DNA from: an uncultured Roseburia sp.
GTDB lineage: Bacteria > Bacillota > Clostridia > Lachnospirales > Lachnospiraceae
Length of the DNA: 51,914 bases
Assembly (NCBI GenBank): GCA_910577925.1
Contig: CAJTOI010000014.1
Coordinates: forward strand, 37,174-89,087
Direction: 5' to 3'
Shown here: piece by piece, positions 1 to 7,131 of the stretch
Numbering within the stretch: position 1 is the stretch's first letter
Layout: each line of letters begins with the position of its first letter
Program-made: the position numbers and the translations under genes
The notes under the pieces: model-generated
Database searches by the model: none
Seen by the model: only the letters and a program-made list of their open reading frames with translations
Told to the model about the DNA's origin: nothing

Positions 1-1
1 T

Positions 2-484
2 TACCGCGGCAGAAGCTTTACGGCCGGGGATGCGCCGGGGGCGTCCGGAAGTGTGCTGTTTTCTGACGGCGGAAATGTGATGGAGTGGACCTGTGTCTCG
101 GAGGATAGGACAAAAGCCGTCGGCCTTTTGATGCAGAAATTAGTAACGCCGAATACGCAGTTTCAGTATTATAAAGCAAAGGGCTTAGATCCCGATGCGG
201 ATTACCGGTTCTATAACCGCAAGCTGAAATATAACGTGAAAAATTTCGGGGACCTGGTGAACACGGTGGCGCCGGTGCATATAAAGCAGGATTCGCTGAT
301 GCACAATCTGGTGGCGAAATTTGTGAAGATGGACGGCGAGACGGAGGACTGCAGAGCGTCCGGCGGGATGCTGATGTACGCCGGGGTGCATTTAAAGCAG
401 GCCTTCGGGGGAACCGGCTACAGCGATGCGGTGCGGTATTTCCAGGATTTTGGTTCTCGGCTCTATTTCATGGAAAAATGTTAA
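2..484 (+). CDS. Alpha-galactosidase (GH36), C-terminal part only
   Basis: The open frame runs in from the left edge, so only the last 160 residues are present. GH36 enzymes hydrolyse terminal alpha-galactosides such as melibiose and raffinose-family sugars. The visible part matches the C-terminal beta-sandwich region that follows the catalytic barrel: a VSEDRTKAVGLLMQ strand pair, the KGLDPDADYRFY segment and the terminal DFGSRLYFM strand, all typical of the family. The catalytic domain lies outside the window, so activity cannot be judged. A GTG at 53 falls inside the reading frame and is not a credible start, because homology-like sequence continues upstream of it. The gene is followed by a trpB relic and no clear terminator. 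Confidence 0.82.
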   Translation, partial: YRGRSFTAGDAPGASGSVLFSDGGNVMEWTCVSEDRTKAVGLLMQKLVTPNTQFQYYKAKGLDPDADYRFYNRKLKYNVKNFGDLVNTVAPVHIKQDSLMHNLVAKFVKMDGETEDCRASGGMLMYAGVHLKQAFGGTGYSDAVRYFQDFGSRLYFMEKC

Positions 485-504
485 GAAAATAAAAAGCTTG
501 TTGA

Positions 505-654
505 CACCGGTTTGTGCGTGTGGCGTACGGCGTCAAAAGATATTTCAAACGGGAGGATTTAAACCATCCCGGCGTCCATACGATTAACAATGTCATCGGA
601 CAGCTGCTTCTGGCAGGGCATTTGCAGGTTGCCATCCCGCCGTTTTTGTTTTAA
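505..654 (+). pseudogene. Relic of tryptophan synthase beta subunit (trpB)
   Basis: Between a stop at 502-504 and a stop at 652-654, the frame that includes 520 encodes a segment reading YFKREDLNHPGVHTINN followed by VIGQLLLAG. It matches the TrpB PLP-site block (LKREDLNHTGAHKINN...IGQALLA). The lysine that forms the Schiff base with PLP in TrpB is threonine here. Only about 30 residues of homology remain, with no start codon, no ribosome site and no downstream TrpB sequence, and the last residues do not resemble TrpB. This is a decayed internal fragment rather than a gene. It may come from TrpB or from the closely related TrpB2-type proteins, which share this block. Confidence 0.72.
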
Positions 655-683
655 GATGAAAACGGAGAAAGGGGAAAAGAAAA

Positions 684-1736
684 GTGATACGTTTTAACAG
701 TGACTATACGGAGGGCTGCCATCCCGCGATTTTAGAGCGGCTGGCAGAGACGAATTTGGAACAGACGCCGGGCTACGGCGAGGATGCGTACTGCGCGGCA
801 GCGGCGGACAAAATCCGCGCGCTCTGCGCTGCGCCTGAGGCTGCGGTCCATTTTCTGGTCGGCGGAACACAGACGAATGTCACGGTGATTTCCGCGGCGC
901 TGCGCCATTATCAGGGAGTGATCACGGCGTCAAGCGGCCATATCAATATCCATGAGACCGGGGCATTGGAGGCCTGTGGGCACAAGTGCCTTGTCATAGA
1001 GACGCCGGACGGGAAGCTTACCGCAGAGCAGGTAGCCGCATATGCGGATGATCATCGCGCGGATGAGAGTTTTGAGCATATGGCGCAGCCCAAAATGGTC
1101 TATATCTCGAATCCGACCGAGCTCGGAACGATTTATAAAAAGGAGGAGCTTGCGGCGCTTTATAAGGTCTGCAGGGAGCGGGAGCTCTATCTGTTTTTGG
1201 ACGGGGCGCGTCTTGGCTACGGGCTTGCCAGCAGAGAGAACGATATGACGTTTGCGGATATCGCAGCCCTCACGGATGTGTTTTACATCGGCGGGACAAA
1301 GGTGGGAGCGCTGTTCGGCGAGGCAGTGGTCATCACAGAGGAAAAATTAAAACAGGATTTTCGTTATAACATCAAGCAGCGCGGAGGGATGCTTGCGAAG
1401 GGAAGATTGCTGGGAATCCAGTTCCTGACCTTGTTTGAGGAGAACCGATACCAGGAGATCTCCGCACATGCAGCGAGATTGGCGGACAAATTAAAAGATG
1501 AATTAACAAAAATCGGCATTCGATTCTACATAGACTCGCCGACCAATCAGCAATTTCCGATTCTGCCGGACGCGGCGCTTTTAAAGCTTTCGGAAACGTA
1601 TACCTGGGCGTATCAGGCGCGGGTGGATGAGACTCACAGCGCAGTGCGGTTCTGTACCTGCTGGGCGACAAAAGAGGAGCATGTAGATGCGCTGCTTGCG
1701 GATATCCGCAGACTGCTTGACACGGAGGAGGAATAA
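684..1736 (+). CDS. Low-specificity L-threonine aldolase / beta-eliminating lyase family
   Basis: A 350-residue fold-type I PLP enzyme. It most likely cleaves L-threonine or L-allo-threonine to glycine and acetaldehyde in the cytoplasm. The N-terminus has the family opening FNSDYTEGCHPAIL and a YGED segment; a GGTQTN phosphate-binding segment follows, then the SSGHINIHETGA block, the LFLDGARLGYGL strand with the PLP-ring aspartate, and YIGGTKVGA with the presumed Schiff-base lysine K206. Length fits the family. The GTG start at 684 follows a GGAGAAAGGGG purine tract. Its stop lies 3 nt before the asparaginase start, so the two are probably co-transcribed for amino-acid catabolism. Related lyases acting on other beta-hydroxy amino acids cannot be excluded. 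Confidence 0.85.
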   Translation: MIRFNSDYTEGCHPAILERLAETNLEQTPGYGEDAYCAAAADKIRALCAAPEAAVHFLVGGTQTNVTVISAALRHYQGVITASSGHINIHETGALEACGHKCLVIETPDGKLTAEQVAAYADDHRADESFEHMAQPKMVYISNPTELGTIYKKEELAALYKVCRERELYLFLDGARLGYGLASRENDMTFADIAALTDVFYIGGTKVGALFGEAVVITEEKLKQDFRYNIKQRGGMLAKGRLLGIQFLTLFEENRYQEISAHAARLADKLKDELTKIGIRFYIDSPTNQQFPILPDAALLKLSETYTWAYQARVDETHSAVRFCTCWATKEEHVDALLADIRRLLDTEEE

Positions 1737-1739
1737 GCG

Positions 1740-2756
1740 GTGAAGAAAAAGATTCTGCTGATTGCGACAGGGGGAACGATTGCGTCAAAGACGTCGGAGA
1801 ACGGATTAAAGCCGCAGATTACGCCGGAGGAGCTGCTGTCTTTTATCCCGCAGGCGAAGGAAATCTGTGAGATTTCCGTGCTTCCGCTTTTAAATCTGGA
1901 CAGCTCAAACATGGAGCCGCGGCACTGGAAGAAGATGGTGGCGGCAATCCGTGAGCGCTACGATGCCTATGACGGGTTTGTGATCGCGCACGGCACGGAC
2001 ACCATGGCGTACACGGCGGCGGCGCTTTCTTATATGATTCAGAATACGGGAAAGCCCGTTGTGATCACGGGCGCGCAGAAACCGATTAATCTGGAGATCA
2101 CCGATGCCAAGTCCAATCTGCTCGACAGCTTCCGCTATGCGTCGGACGACGCGTCGCAGGGGGTTGTTATCGTGTTTGACGGCAAAGTGATTGCGGGGAC
2201 GAGAGCGAAAAAGGTGCGTTCAAAAAGCTACAATGCGTTTTCGAGTATCGATTACCCCTGTCTTGCAGTCATACAGGACGGCGTTATTATGCGCTATATC
2301 CCGATGCTTCCCTGCGAGGGGGAGGCGCGGTTTTATGAGGAGCTTGACGGCAACGTATTTCTTATAAAATTAATCCCGGGCATCCGGCCGGAGATCCTGC
2401 GCAGCATTTTTGAGGCGTACGACTGTATTATTGTGGAGAGCTTCGGCGTGGGCGGGATCCCGCGCTCGATCGCGGAGGAATTTTACCGGCTGTGCCGGCA
2501 GTACCCCGAAAAGCTGGTGGTCATGGCGACGCAGGTGGCGCATGAGGGCAGTGATATGACGGTCTACGAGGTGGGGCACGATATGAAGCGGTACTGCCGC
2601 TTCCTGGAATCCTACGATATGACCTTAGAGTCCGTGATCGCGAAAGTCATGTGGCTGCTCGGGAACTTCGATCTGACGCAGACGGAGGCGGAAGAGATAT
2701 TCTACCGGAGCATTAACTACGATATTATGTTCGGGAAAAACCGCGCCTGTCCGTGA
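1740..2756 (+). CDS. L-asparaginase, type I (cytoplasmic)
   Basis: A 338-residue asparaginase that hydrolyses L-asparagine to aspartate and ammonia. Both catalytic threonine motifs are visible: ATGGTIAS at the N-terminus with nucleophile T13, and HGTDTM with T86-D87 and a following conserved lysine region (ITGAQKPI). There is no signal peptide, which fits the cytoplasmic AnsA-type enzyme rather than the periplasmic high-affinity form. Start is GTG at 1740, only 3 nt after the stop of the threonine aldolase gene, and translation is probably coupled, since no strong separate ribosome site is present beyond a GGAGGAATAAGCG tract. The pair suggests a small amino-acid degradation operon. Confidence 0.88.
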   Translation: MKKKILLIATGGTIASKTSENGLKPQITPEELLSFIPQAKEICEISVLPLLNLDSSNMEPRHWKKMVAAIRERYDAYDGFVIAHGTDTMAYTAAALSYMIQNTGKPVVITGAQKPINLEITDAKSNLLDSFRYASDDASQGVVIVFDGKVIAGTRAKKVRSKSYNAFSSIDYPCLAVIQDGVIMRYIPMLPCEGEARFYEELDGNVFLIKLIPGIRPEILRSIFEAYDCIIVESFGVGGIPRSIAEEFYRLCRQYPEKLVVMATQVAHEGSDMTVYEVGHDMKRYCRFLESYDMTLESVIAKVMWLLGNFDLTQTEAEEIFYRSINYDIMFGKNRACP

Positions 2757-2768
2757 ATGCCGGACAAA

Positions 2769-2800
2769 ATGTAAACCAACAAACACAAAACGGTTGACAA
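2769..2800 (+). promoter_or_regulatory. BirA-type biotin operator upstream of bioY
   Basis: The half-site ATGTAAACC (2769-2777) and the half-site GGTTGACAA (2792-2800) are separated by 14 nt. They match the Firmicute BirA operator TTGTNAACC-N14/15-GGTTNACAA at 17 of 18 defined positions. The right half-site contains the TTGACA -35 box of the bioY promoter, so bound BirA would block RNA polymerase. Reading: biotin-dependent repression of the downstream biotin transporter gene. Confidence 0.82.
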
Positions 2801-2822
2801 TTGAGAACAATACGGTTATGAT
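2794..2822 (+). promoter_or_regulatory. bioY promoter (TTGACA-N17-TATGAT)
   Basis: A -35 box TTGACA (2794-2799) and a -10 box TATGAT (2817-2822) are separated by 17 nt, close to the vegetative sigma-A consensus. The -35 lies inside the right half of the BirA operator. The predicted start near 2829 leaves a leader of about 140 nt before the chosen bioY start codon. No riboswitch is recognised in that leader. Confidence 0.75.
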
Positions 2823-2969
2823 ACCCTCAGCGGATCAAGGGACACACGGTCGGAGAAGAGCCGATTTTTGCCCCTGCCCGCTGAGGGGAACGAATCGATT
2901 TATGCCGCGGCAGCCGCAGAGAGAGAGAGCGGGAGCGGCAGCCATTTTAACGGAAACGAGGAAAAACGT

Positions 2970-3533
2970 ATGAAAATTTCAACCAGAACAATTGTGACCG
3001 TGGGGATGTTTACGGCTGTTTTGAGCGTGTTGTCCATCCTGACAATTCCGATGCCGACCGGTGTGCCGGTGACACTGCAGACCTTTGCGGTCGCCCTGTG
3101 CGGTTATGTGCTTGGGGCGAAGCGCGGAACGGCCTCCGCGGCGCTCTATCTTCTGATCGGGACCGTCGGCGTTCCGGTGTTTGCGGGGATGACAGGGGGG
3201 CCGTCATGGCTGGTGAGCTACAGCGGCGGCTTTCTCTGGGGATTCCTGTTCCTTGCGGCTCTCTGCGGACTCGGCGTGGGGCGTCGTGCGTTGTTTTGCC
3301 TGGCACCCGGATTTGCGGGACTTGCCGTGTGCCATCTGTGCGGCGTCCTTCAATTCTCCGTCGTGGCGTCCACGCCGTTTCCGGCGTCGTTTCTTGCGGT
3401 ATCAATGCCGTATCTTTTGAAGGATGCGGTATCCGTTGCAGGCGCATATGTCGTGTCTCTGCCGATCCGCAGGGCGCTGTCGTCCGGAAAGCTGTTAGAG
3501 GACGGGTCAAAGGCGGGTTGCGCGCGCATATAG
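2970..3533 (+). CDS. bioY: Biotin ECF transporter S component BioY
   Basis: A 187-residue, very hydrophobic membrane protein of the BioY family, the substrate-binding S unit that takes up biotin together with a shared energy-coupling module (EcfA, EcfA', EcfT). Family features are the TIPMPTGVPVTLQTFAVALCGYVLG-type loop/helix, the GAKRGTASAALYLLIG segment and the GVPVFAGMTGGP..L loop; about six membrane segments can be drawn. The start ATG at 2970 is chosen because GAGGAAAA lies just upstream and the protein then begins in the usual way (MKISTRTIV). A longer frame from 2868 would add a non-homologous hydrophilic leader. No ECF ATPase gene is nearby, so the energy module is encoded elsewhere. 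A BirA operator covers the promoter. Confidence 0.92.
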   Translation: MKISTRTIVTVGMFTAVLSVLSILTIPMPTGVPVTLQTFAVALCGYVLGAKRGTASAALYLLIGTVGVPVFAGMTGGPSWLVSYSGGFLWGFLFLAALCGLGVGRRALFCLAPGFAGLAVCHLCGVLQFSVVASTPFPASFLAVSMPYLLKDAVSVAGAYVVSLPIRRALSSGKLLEDGSKAGCARI

Positions 3534-3580
3534 GGTTTAAATTCGGCAAAAGCCGCATCGGGGAAAGGGAAAGAGACGAG

Positions 3581-4021
3581 ATGGAAACAGAACGAAAATT
3601 TCGGGCGCATCACATTATCTGCACGGCGCTCTACGAAGGAAAAGGTTACAGCGGGGCATTCTGCGAAAACATGACGGCGGTTGTGACGAGACTCAGGGAA
3701 AATCCCGACGAGCGCCTGCGCCTCGTGGCACAGCCGGATCTGATCTGCGCGGACTGTCCGAACCACGGCGCGGACGACAGCTGCACGCAGGACCAGAACC
3801 GGGTGGTGAACAAGGACCGCCGGGTGATCGCGATGTTTGATCTGGAGGAAAACGGGATTTACACTTACCGCAGGCTCTGTGAGGAGGCGCTTGCGGCGAT
3901 GACGCCGGAGCTTTTTATGGAAAACTGCGGAACATGCGAATGGCGCGCACAGGGGCTCTGCCGGTATGAGGATTTGATCGCGCAGCTTTCCGAGACCGTG
4001 CAGCCCGCCGCAAGGGGGTAG
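3581..4021 (+). CDS. DUF1284 domain protein
   Basis: A 146-residue cytoplasmic protein of a cysteine-rich family of unknown function (DUF1284). It opens with KFRAHHIICTALYEGKGYS and has several conserved cysteines in CADCPNHG, CGTCEW and the closing LCRYEDL segment, spaced as if to bind a metal ion or an iron-sulfur cluster. The start ATG at 3581 has an AAAGGGAAAGAGACGAG purine tract ahead of it. The same frame stays open far upstream through bioY, but that part is bioY's shadow. It lies 47 nt downstream of bioY in the same direction and may be co-transcribed with it. Its biochemical role is not known, and no biotin link is established. Confidence 0.75.
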   Translation: METERKFRAHHIICTALYEGKGYSGAFCENMTAVVTRLRENPDERLRLVAQPDLICADCPNHGADDSCTQDQNRVVNKDRRVIAMFDLEENGIYTYRRLCEEALAAMTPELFMENCGTCEWRAQGLCRYEDLIAQLSETVQPAARG

Positions 4022-4042
4022 CGGACCCGCGGCAGCACGGCG

Positions 4043-5311
4043 CTACTCGGTCAGCTTGTTGATGTAGTTTGTCCGGTATTTGGAGTACATAATTTTCTGG
4101 CTGTGGTACAGCCCGTAGTAGCCGGAGAGCATGTAGCTTAAAGCCACAGAGAGAAGGAAATAGGGCATTCCGTCAAAGCCGAACAGCTCAAAGCTGATGA
4201 GCAATGAGGTGATCGGGCAGTTGGTGACGCCGCAGAAAACGGCGGACATCCCGACGGCGGTGCACAGGGAGGGAGAAAAGCCGGTGATGCTGCCGAACAG
4301 GCATCCGAAGGCGGCCCCGGTGAAAAAGGTGGGGACAATCTCGCCGCCCTTATAGCCCGCGCCGATGGTGAGCGCGGTAAAAATCATTTTCAGGAGAAAG
4401 GCGGCGGGAATTACGCCGCCTTTCATAAAGCGGGAAATCATATCCATTCCCGCGCCGTTGTAGGTCTGGTCGCCCACGAGAAGCGTCAGGACAATGACAA
4501 TGCAGCCGCCTGCGGCAGCCCGCAGATAGGGATTTTTGAAAAGCTTCTTATATAATGATTCGGTCTGATGCAGCAAAATGCAGAATGCGATGCTGACAAA
4601 GGCGCAGAGCACGGCGAGGACGGAGATGATAACCGCCGTGCCGACGGTAAACTCCGGCAGTCTGCCGACGGAAAAGTGTTCGGCAGGAACGCCGAGAGAA
4701 GCTGCGATGCCGTGGGCAATCAGCGATGCGATCACGCACGGAACCAGCGCGGAATAGTGCATGATGCCGACGCTGACGACCTCCATGGAAAAGATAGCGG
4801 CTGCCATCGGGGTGCCGAAAAGCGCCGAAAACGCCGCGCTCATGCCGCACATAATCATGATATGCTTGTCCTTCTCGTCAAAGCCGAACAGCCTGCCGAG
4901 GCCGTTTCCGATGCTGCCGCCAAGCTGCAGCGCAGCGCCTTCCCGTCCGGCGGAGCCGCCGAACAGGTGGGTGATCAGCGTGGAGATAAAGATGAGCGGA
5001 GCCATCCGAAACGGAATATTATCCCCCGAATGGATGGCGGAAAGCACAAGATTCGTGCCGGAATCCTTCTCGTTGTGTGAGAGATGATAAAGTGCGACAA
5101 TCATCAGGCCGCCGACGGGGAGCAGGAAAATCAGCCACGGATTCTTGGCGCGCATCAGTGTCACAAATGACATGGAAAAGTGGAACAGCGTTCCCACGGA
5201 ACCGACTGCGATACCGGAAATCACAGAAAAGAGAATCGATTTGCAGGAGCTGAGCATTCGGCGGGCGGATTGTTTTGCCTTTTGCTGAATCAGTTTTTTC
5301 ATAAGCTTCAC
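4043..5311 (-). CDS. CLC-family anion/proton antiporter, possibly of the CLC-F (fluoride) branch
   Basis: A 422-residue integral membrane protein of the CLC family with about ten or more hydrophobic segments. Signature blocks are HLFGGSAGREGAALQLGGS (the GREGP region), the YKGGEIVPTFFTGAAFG block (GGxFxP region) and a GVTNCPITSLL segment. The first selectivity loop reads SGTNLVLSAIHSG in place of GSGIP, and the following RMAPLIF..HLFGGSAGREG stretch resembles fluoride-exporting CLC-F proteins rather than classic chloride CLCs. The cytosolic CBS domains of larger CLCs are absent. Start at 5311 is preceded by AAAGGTCCG. No fluoride riboswitch is recognisable upstream. It is convergent with the DUF1284 gene. 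The family is certain; fluoride versus chloride is inferred. Confidence 0.85.
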   Translation of the reverse strand: MKLMKKLIQQKAKQSARRMLSSCKSILFSVISGIAVGSVGTLFHFSMSFVTLMRAKNPWLIFLLPVGGLMIVALYHLSHNEKDSGTNLVLSAIHSGDNIPFRMAPLIFISTLITHLFGGSAGREGAALQLGGSIGNGLGRLFGFDEKDKHIMIMCGMSAAFSALFGTPMAAAIFSMEVVSVGIMHYSALVPCVIASLIAHGIAASLGVPAEHFSVGRLPEFTVGTAVIISVLAVLCAFVSIAFCILLHQTESLYKKLFKNPYLRAAAGGCIVIVLTLLVGDQTYNGAGMDMISRFMKGGVIPAAFLLKMIFTALTIGAGYKGGEIVPTFFTGAAFGCLFGSITGFSPSLCTAVGMSAVFCGVTNCPITSLLISFELFGFDGMPYFLLSVALSYMLSGYYGLYHSQKIMYSKYRTNYINKLTE

Positions 5312-5471
5312 GGACCTTTCTGGATATGCTGGTTACAGTTAAATTTTAGCATTATCCCGCATGATTTACAACCGATTGCGGGCGGACGTTTGGAGAATCA
5401 GAGCCTTTGTCTAAATTATACAAAAGTATAGTGGAAAAGTTGTCTAAAATATGGAAAAAGCCAAAAGGGTA

Positions 5472-5500
5472 TTGCTTTTTTCATCGTTCAGCAATATAAT
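5472..5500 (+). promoter_or_regulatory. Promoter of the maltodextrin ABC operon
   Basis: A -35 box TTGCTT (5472-5477) and a -10 box TATAAT (5495-5500) are separated by 17 nt. The predicted start near 5507 lies about 10 nt upstream of the CCGG-centred operators. Bound repressor would sit over the early transcribed region and block clearance. The 5312-5471 stretch upstream holds no gene. It contains two TTGTCTAAA copies (5407-5415, 5440-5448) flanking a small TATAC/GTATA inverted repeat, of unknown role. Confidence 0.75.
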
Positions 5501-5516
5501 TTGACTATCAGCTGGA

Positions 5517-5546
5517 AACGTTACCGGTAATGTTACCGGAAACGTT
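5517..5546 (+). promoter_or_regulatory. Two overlapping LacI-family operators
   Basis: AACGTTACCGGTAATGTT (5517-5534) and AATGTTACCGGAAACGTT (5529-5546) are near-perfect 18-bp palindromes centred on CCGG. They share six bases and their centres are 12 bp apart. Such sites are typical of MalR-like LacI regulators. A LacI-type gene lies in the same operon (8923-9936), so autogenous control by maltodextrin is the natural reading. Confidence 0.78.
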
Positions 5547-5587
5547 CTAAAACAAGGTTGAACAAATTTTTCAGGAGGGTAATTTTT

Positions 5588-7057
5588 ATGAAAAGAAAAG
5601 TGTTATCCGTAATGCTTGCAACCGCAATGACAGCGACATTATTTGCCGGCTGCGGCGGAGACGACAAGACAGAAGACAGCGGCTCCACCACCCCGGCAGC
5701 TCCGGCAGCTCCGGCAGGGACAGAGCAGGACGCAGGTGCAGATGCCGGTGCGGATGCAGACGCCGGTGCGGCAGATGCGGGAAGCCAGACGGCATCCGGC
5801 GGTTCCGTGTATTATCTGAACTTCAAACCGGAGCAGAACGATGCATGGCAGAGCCTTGCAGAGACATACACCGAGCAGACCGGCGTTGAGGTTACCGTTA
5901 TCACGGCTGCAGACGGTACTTACGAGCAGACCCTGAAGTCTGAGATCGTAAAAGAGGAAGCGCCGACACTGTTCCAGGTAAACGGACCGGTCGGACTTGC
6001 AAGCTGGAAAGATTACTGCATGGATTTATCCGGATCGGAGATTTACTCCCATCTGACCAGCGAGGACTACGCGCTGAAAAATGAGGCGGGTGAGGTTTCC
6101 GGTATCGCATATGTAATCGAGACCTACGGCATCATCTACAACAAGAAAATCTTAAACGACTACTGCACGTTAGACAATGCGGTAATCGCTTCCGTTGACG
6201 AGATCAATAACTTCGACACCTTAAAGGCAGTGGCAGACGATATTCAGGCAAGATTAGACGAGATTAACGACGCATTCGGCTATGAGCTGAAAGGTGCATT
6301 TACCTCGGCAGGTATGGACGGTTCCTCCGACTGGAGATTTAAGACGCATCTTGCAAACCTTCCGATCTTCTATGAGTACAAAGAGAAAGGAATCGGTTCT
6401 ACCGACGCCATCGAGGGTACTTACCTTGACAATTACAAACAGATGTGGGATCTGTACATCACCGACGCTACCTGCGAGGCAGGACTTCTTTCGAGCAAGA
6501 CCGGTGACGAGGCTGAGTCCGAGTTCGGTATGGAAGAGGCAGTGTTCTACCAGAACGGTACCTGGGAGTACGGCAACCTGACAAACGAGGATAACGGTTA
6601 CATGGTAGCCGCAGAGGATATGGGCATGATGCCGATCTACATCGGTGTAGAAGGCGAGGAGAATCAGGGACTCTGCACAGGTTCTGAGAACTACTGGTGT
6701 GTAAACAGTAAGGCATCCGCTGAGGATCAGCAGGCGACTCTGGATTTCTTAAACTGGGTGATCACCTCTGACGAGGGACGTGACTCCATGGCAAACGTGA
6801 TGGGATTCACAACTCCGTTTGACACCTTTGCAGACGGCTATGTGGCTGACAACGTATTTATTCAGACAGACGCTGCGTACACGGCGGCAGGCAAATACCC
6901 GGTAACATGGTGCTTCACCACCATGCCTTCCGAGAACTGGAAGAACGGCGTAGGTTCCGCACTGCTTGAGTACGCGCAGGGAACCGGCGACTGGTCCGCA
7001 GTTGAGAGCGCATTCGTAGAGGGATGGGCAACCGAGTATGCGGCGGTAAACAACTAG
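5588..7057 (+). CDS. Sugar ABC transporter solute-binding lipoprotein (family 1, maltodextrin-type)
   Basis: A 489-residue extracellular solute-binding protein of a CUT1-type importer. The signal peptide (MKRKVLSVMLATAMTATLF) ends in the lipobox LFAGC, so the mature protein should be anchored to the membrane through a lipidated cysteine. An Ala/Gly/Asp/Pro-rich linker of about 45 residues follows, then the binding domain beginning GSVYYLNFKPEQNDAWQ. Start ATG at 5588 is preceded by AGGAGGGT. Substrate is inferred from neighbours: two permeases, a LacI regulator and 4-alpha-glucanotransferase point to maltose or maltodextrin. It is the promoter-proximal gene, separated from the permeases by a hairpin with a T tract, which should make it the most abundant product of the operon. 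Confidence 0.9.
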   Translation: MKRKVLSVMLATAMTATLFAGCGGDDKTEDSGSTTPAAPAAPAGTEQDAGADAGADADAGAADAGSQTASGGSVYYLNFKPEQNDAWQSLAETYTEQTGVEVTVITAADGTYEQTLKSEIVKEEAPTLFQVNGPVGLASWKDYCMDLSGSEIYSHLTSEDYALKNEAGEVSGIAYVIETYGIIYNKKILNDYCTLDNAVIASVDEINNFDTLKAVADDIQARLDEINDAFGYELKGAFTSAGMDGSSDWRFKTHLANLPIFYEYKEKGIGSTDAIEGTYLDNYKQMWDLYITDATCEAGLLSSKTGDEAESEFGMEEAVFYQNGTWEYGNLTNEDNGYMVAAEDMGMMPIYIGVEGEENQGLCTGSENYWCVNSKASAEDQQATLDFLNWVITSDEGRDSMANVMGFTTPFDTFADGYVADNVFIQTDAAYTAAGKYPVTWCFTTMPSENWKNGVGSALLEYAQGTGDWSAVESAFVEGWATEYAAVNN

Positions 7058-7080
7058 TATGCAGATAGAACAATAACGAA

Positions 7081-7115
7081 AGGGTGGGGAGGATGCGCCC
7101 CACCCTCTATTTTTT
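7081..7115 (+). terminator. Intercistronic hairpin with T tract (partial terminator)
   Basis: AGGGTGGGG (7081-7089) pairs perfectly with CCCCACCCT (7098-7106) across an 8-nt loop and is followed by CTATTTTTT. It lies between the binding-protein gene and the first permease. It probably terminates a fraction of transcripts and protects the upstream message, giving excess binding protein over permease. Confidence 0.8.
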
Positions 7116-7131
7116 GAGAGGATGGAAGACT

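Noticed and set aside
2868..2969. Longer bioY frame starting about 100 nt upstream
   Set aside because: The added residues are hydrophilic and unlike BioY; the ATG at 2970 has a ribosome site and gives the normal length.
3098..3580. Long open frame through bioY joined to the DUF1284 gene
   Set aside because: It runs out of frame through bioY; only the part from 3581 has homology and a ribosome site.
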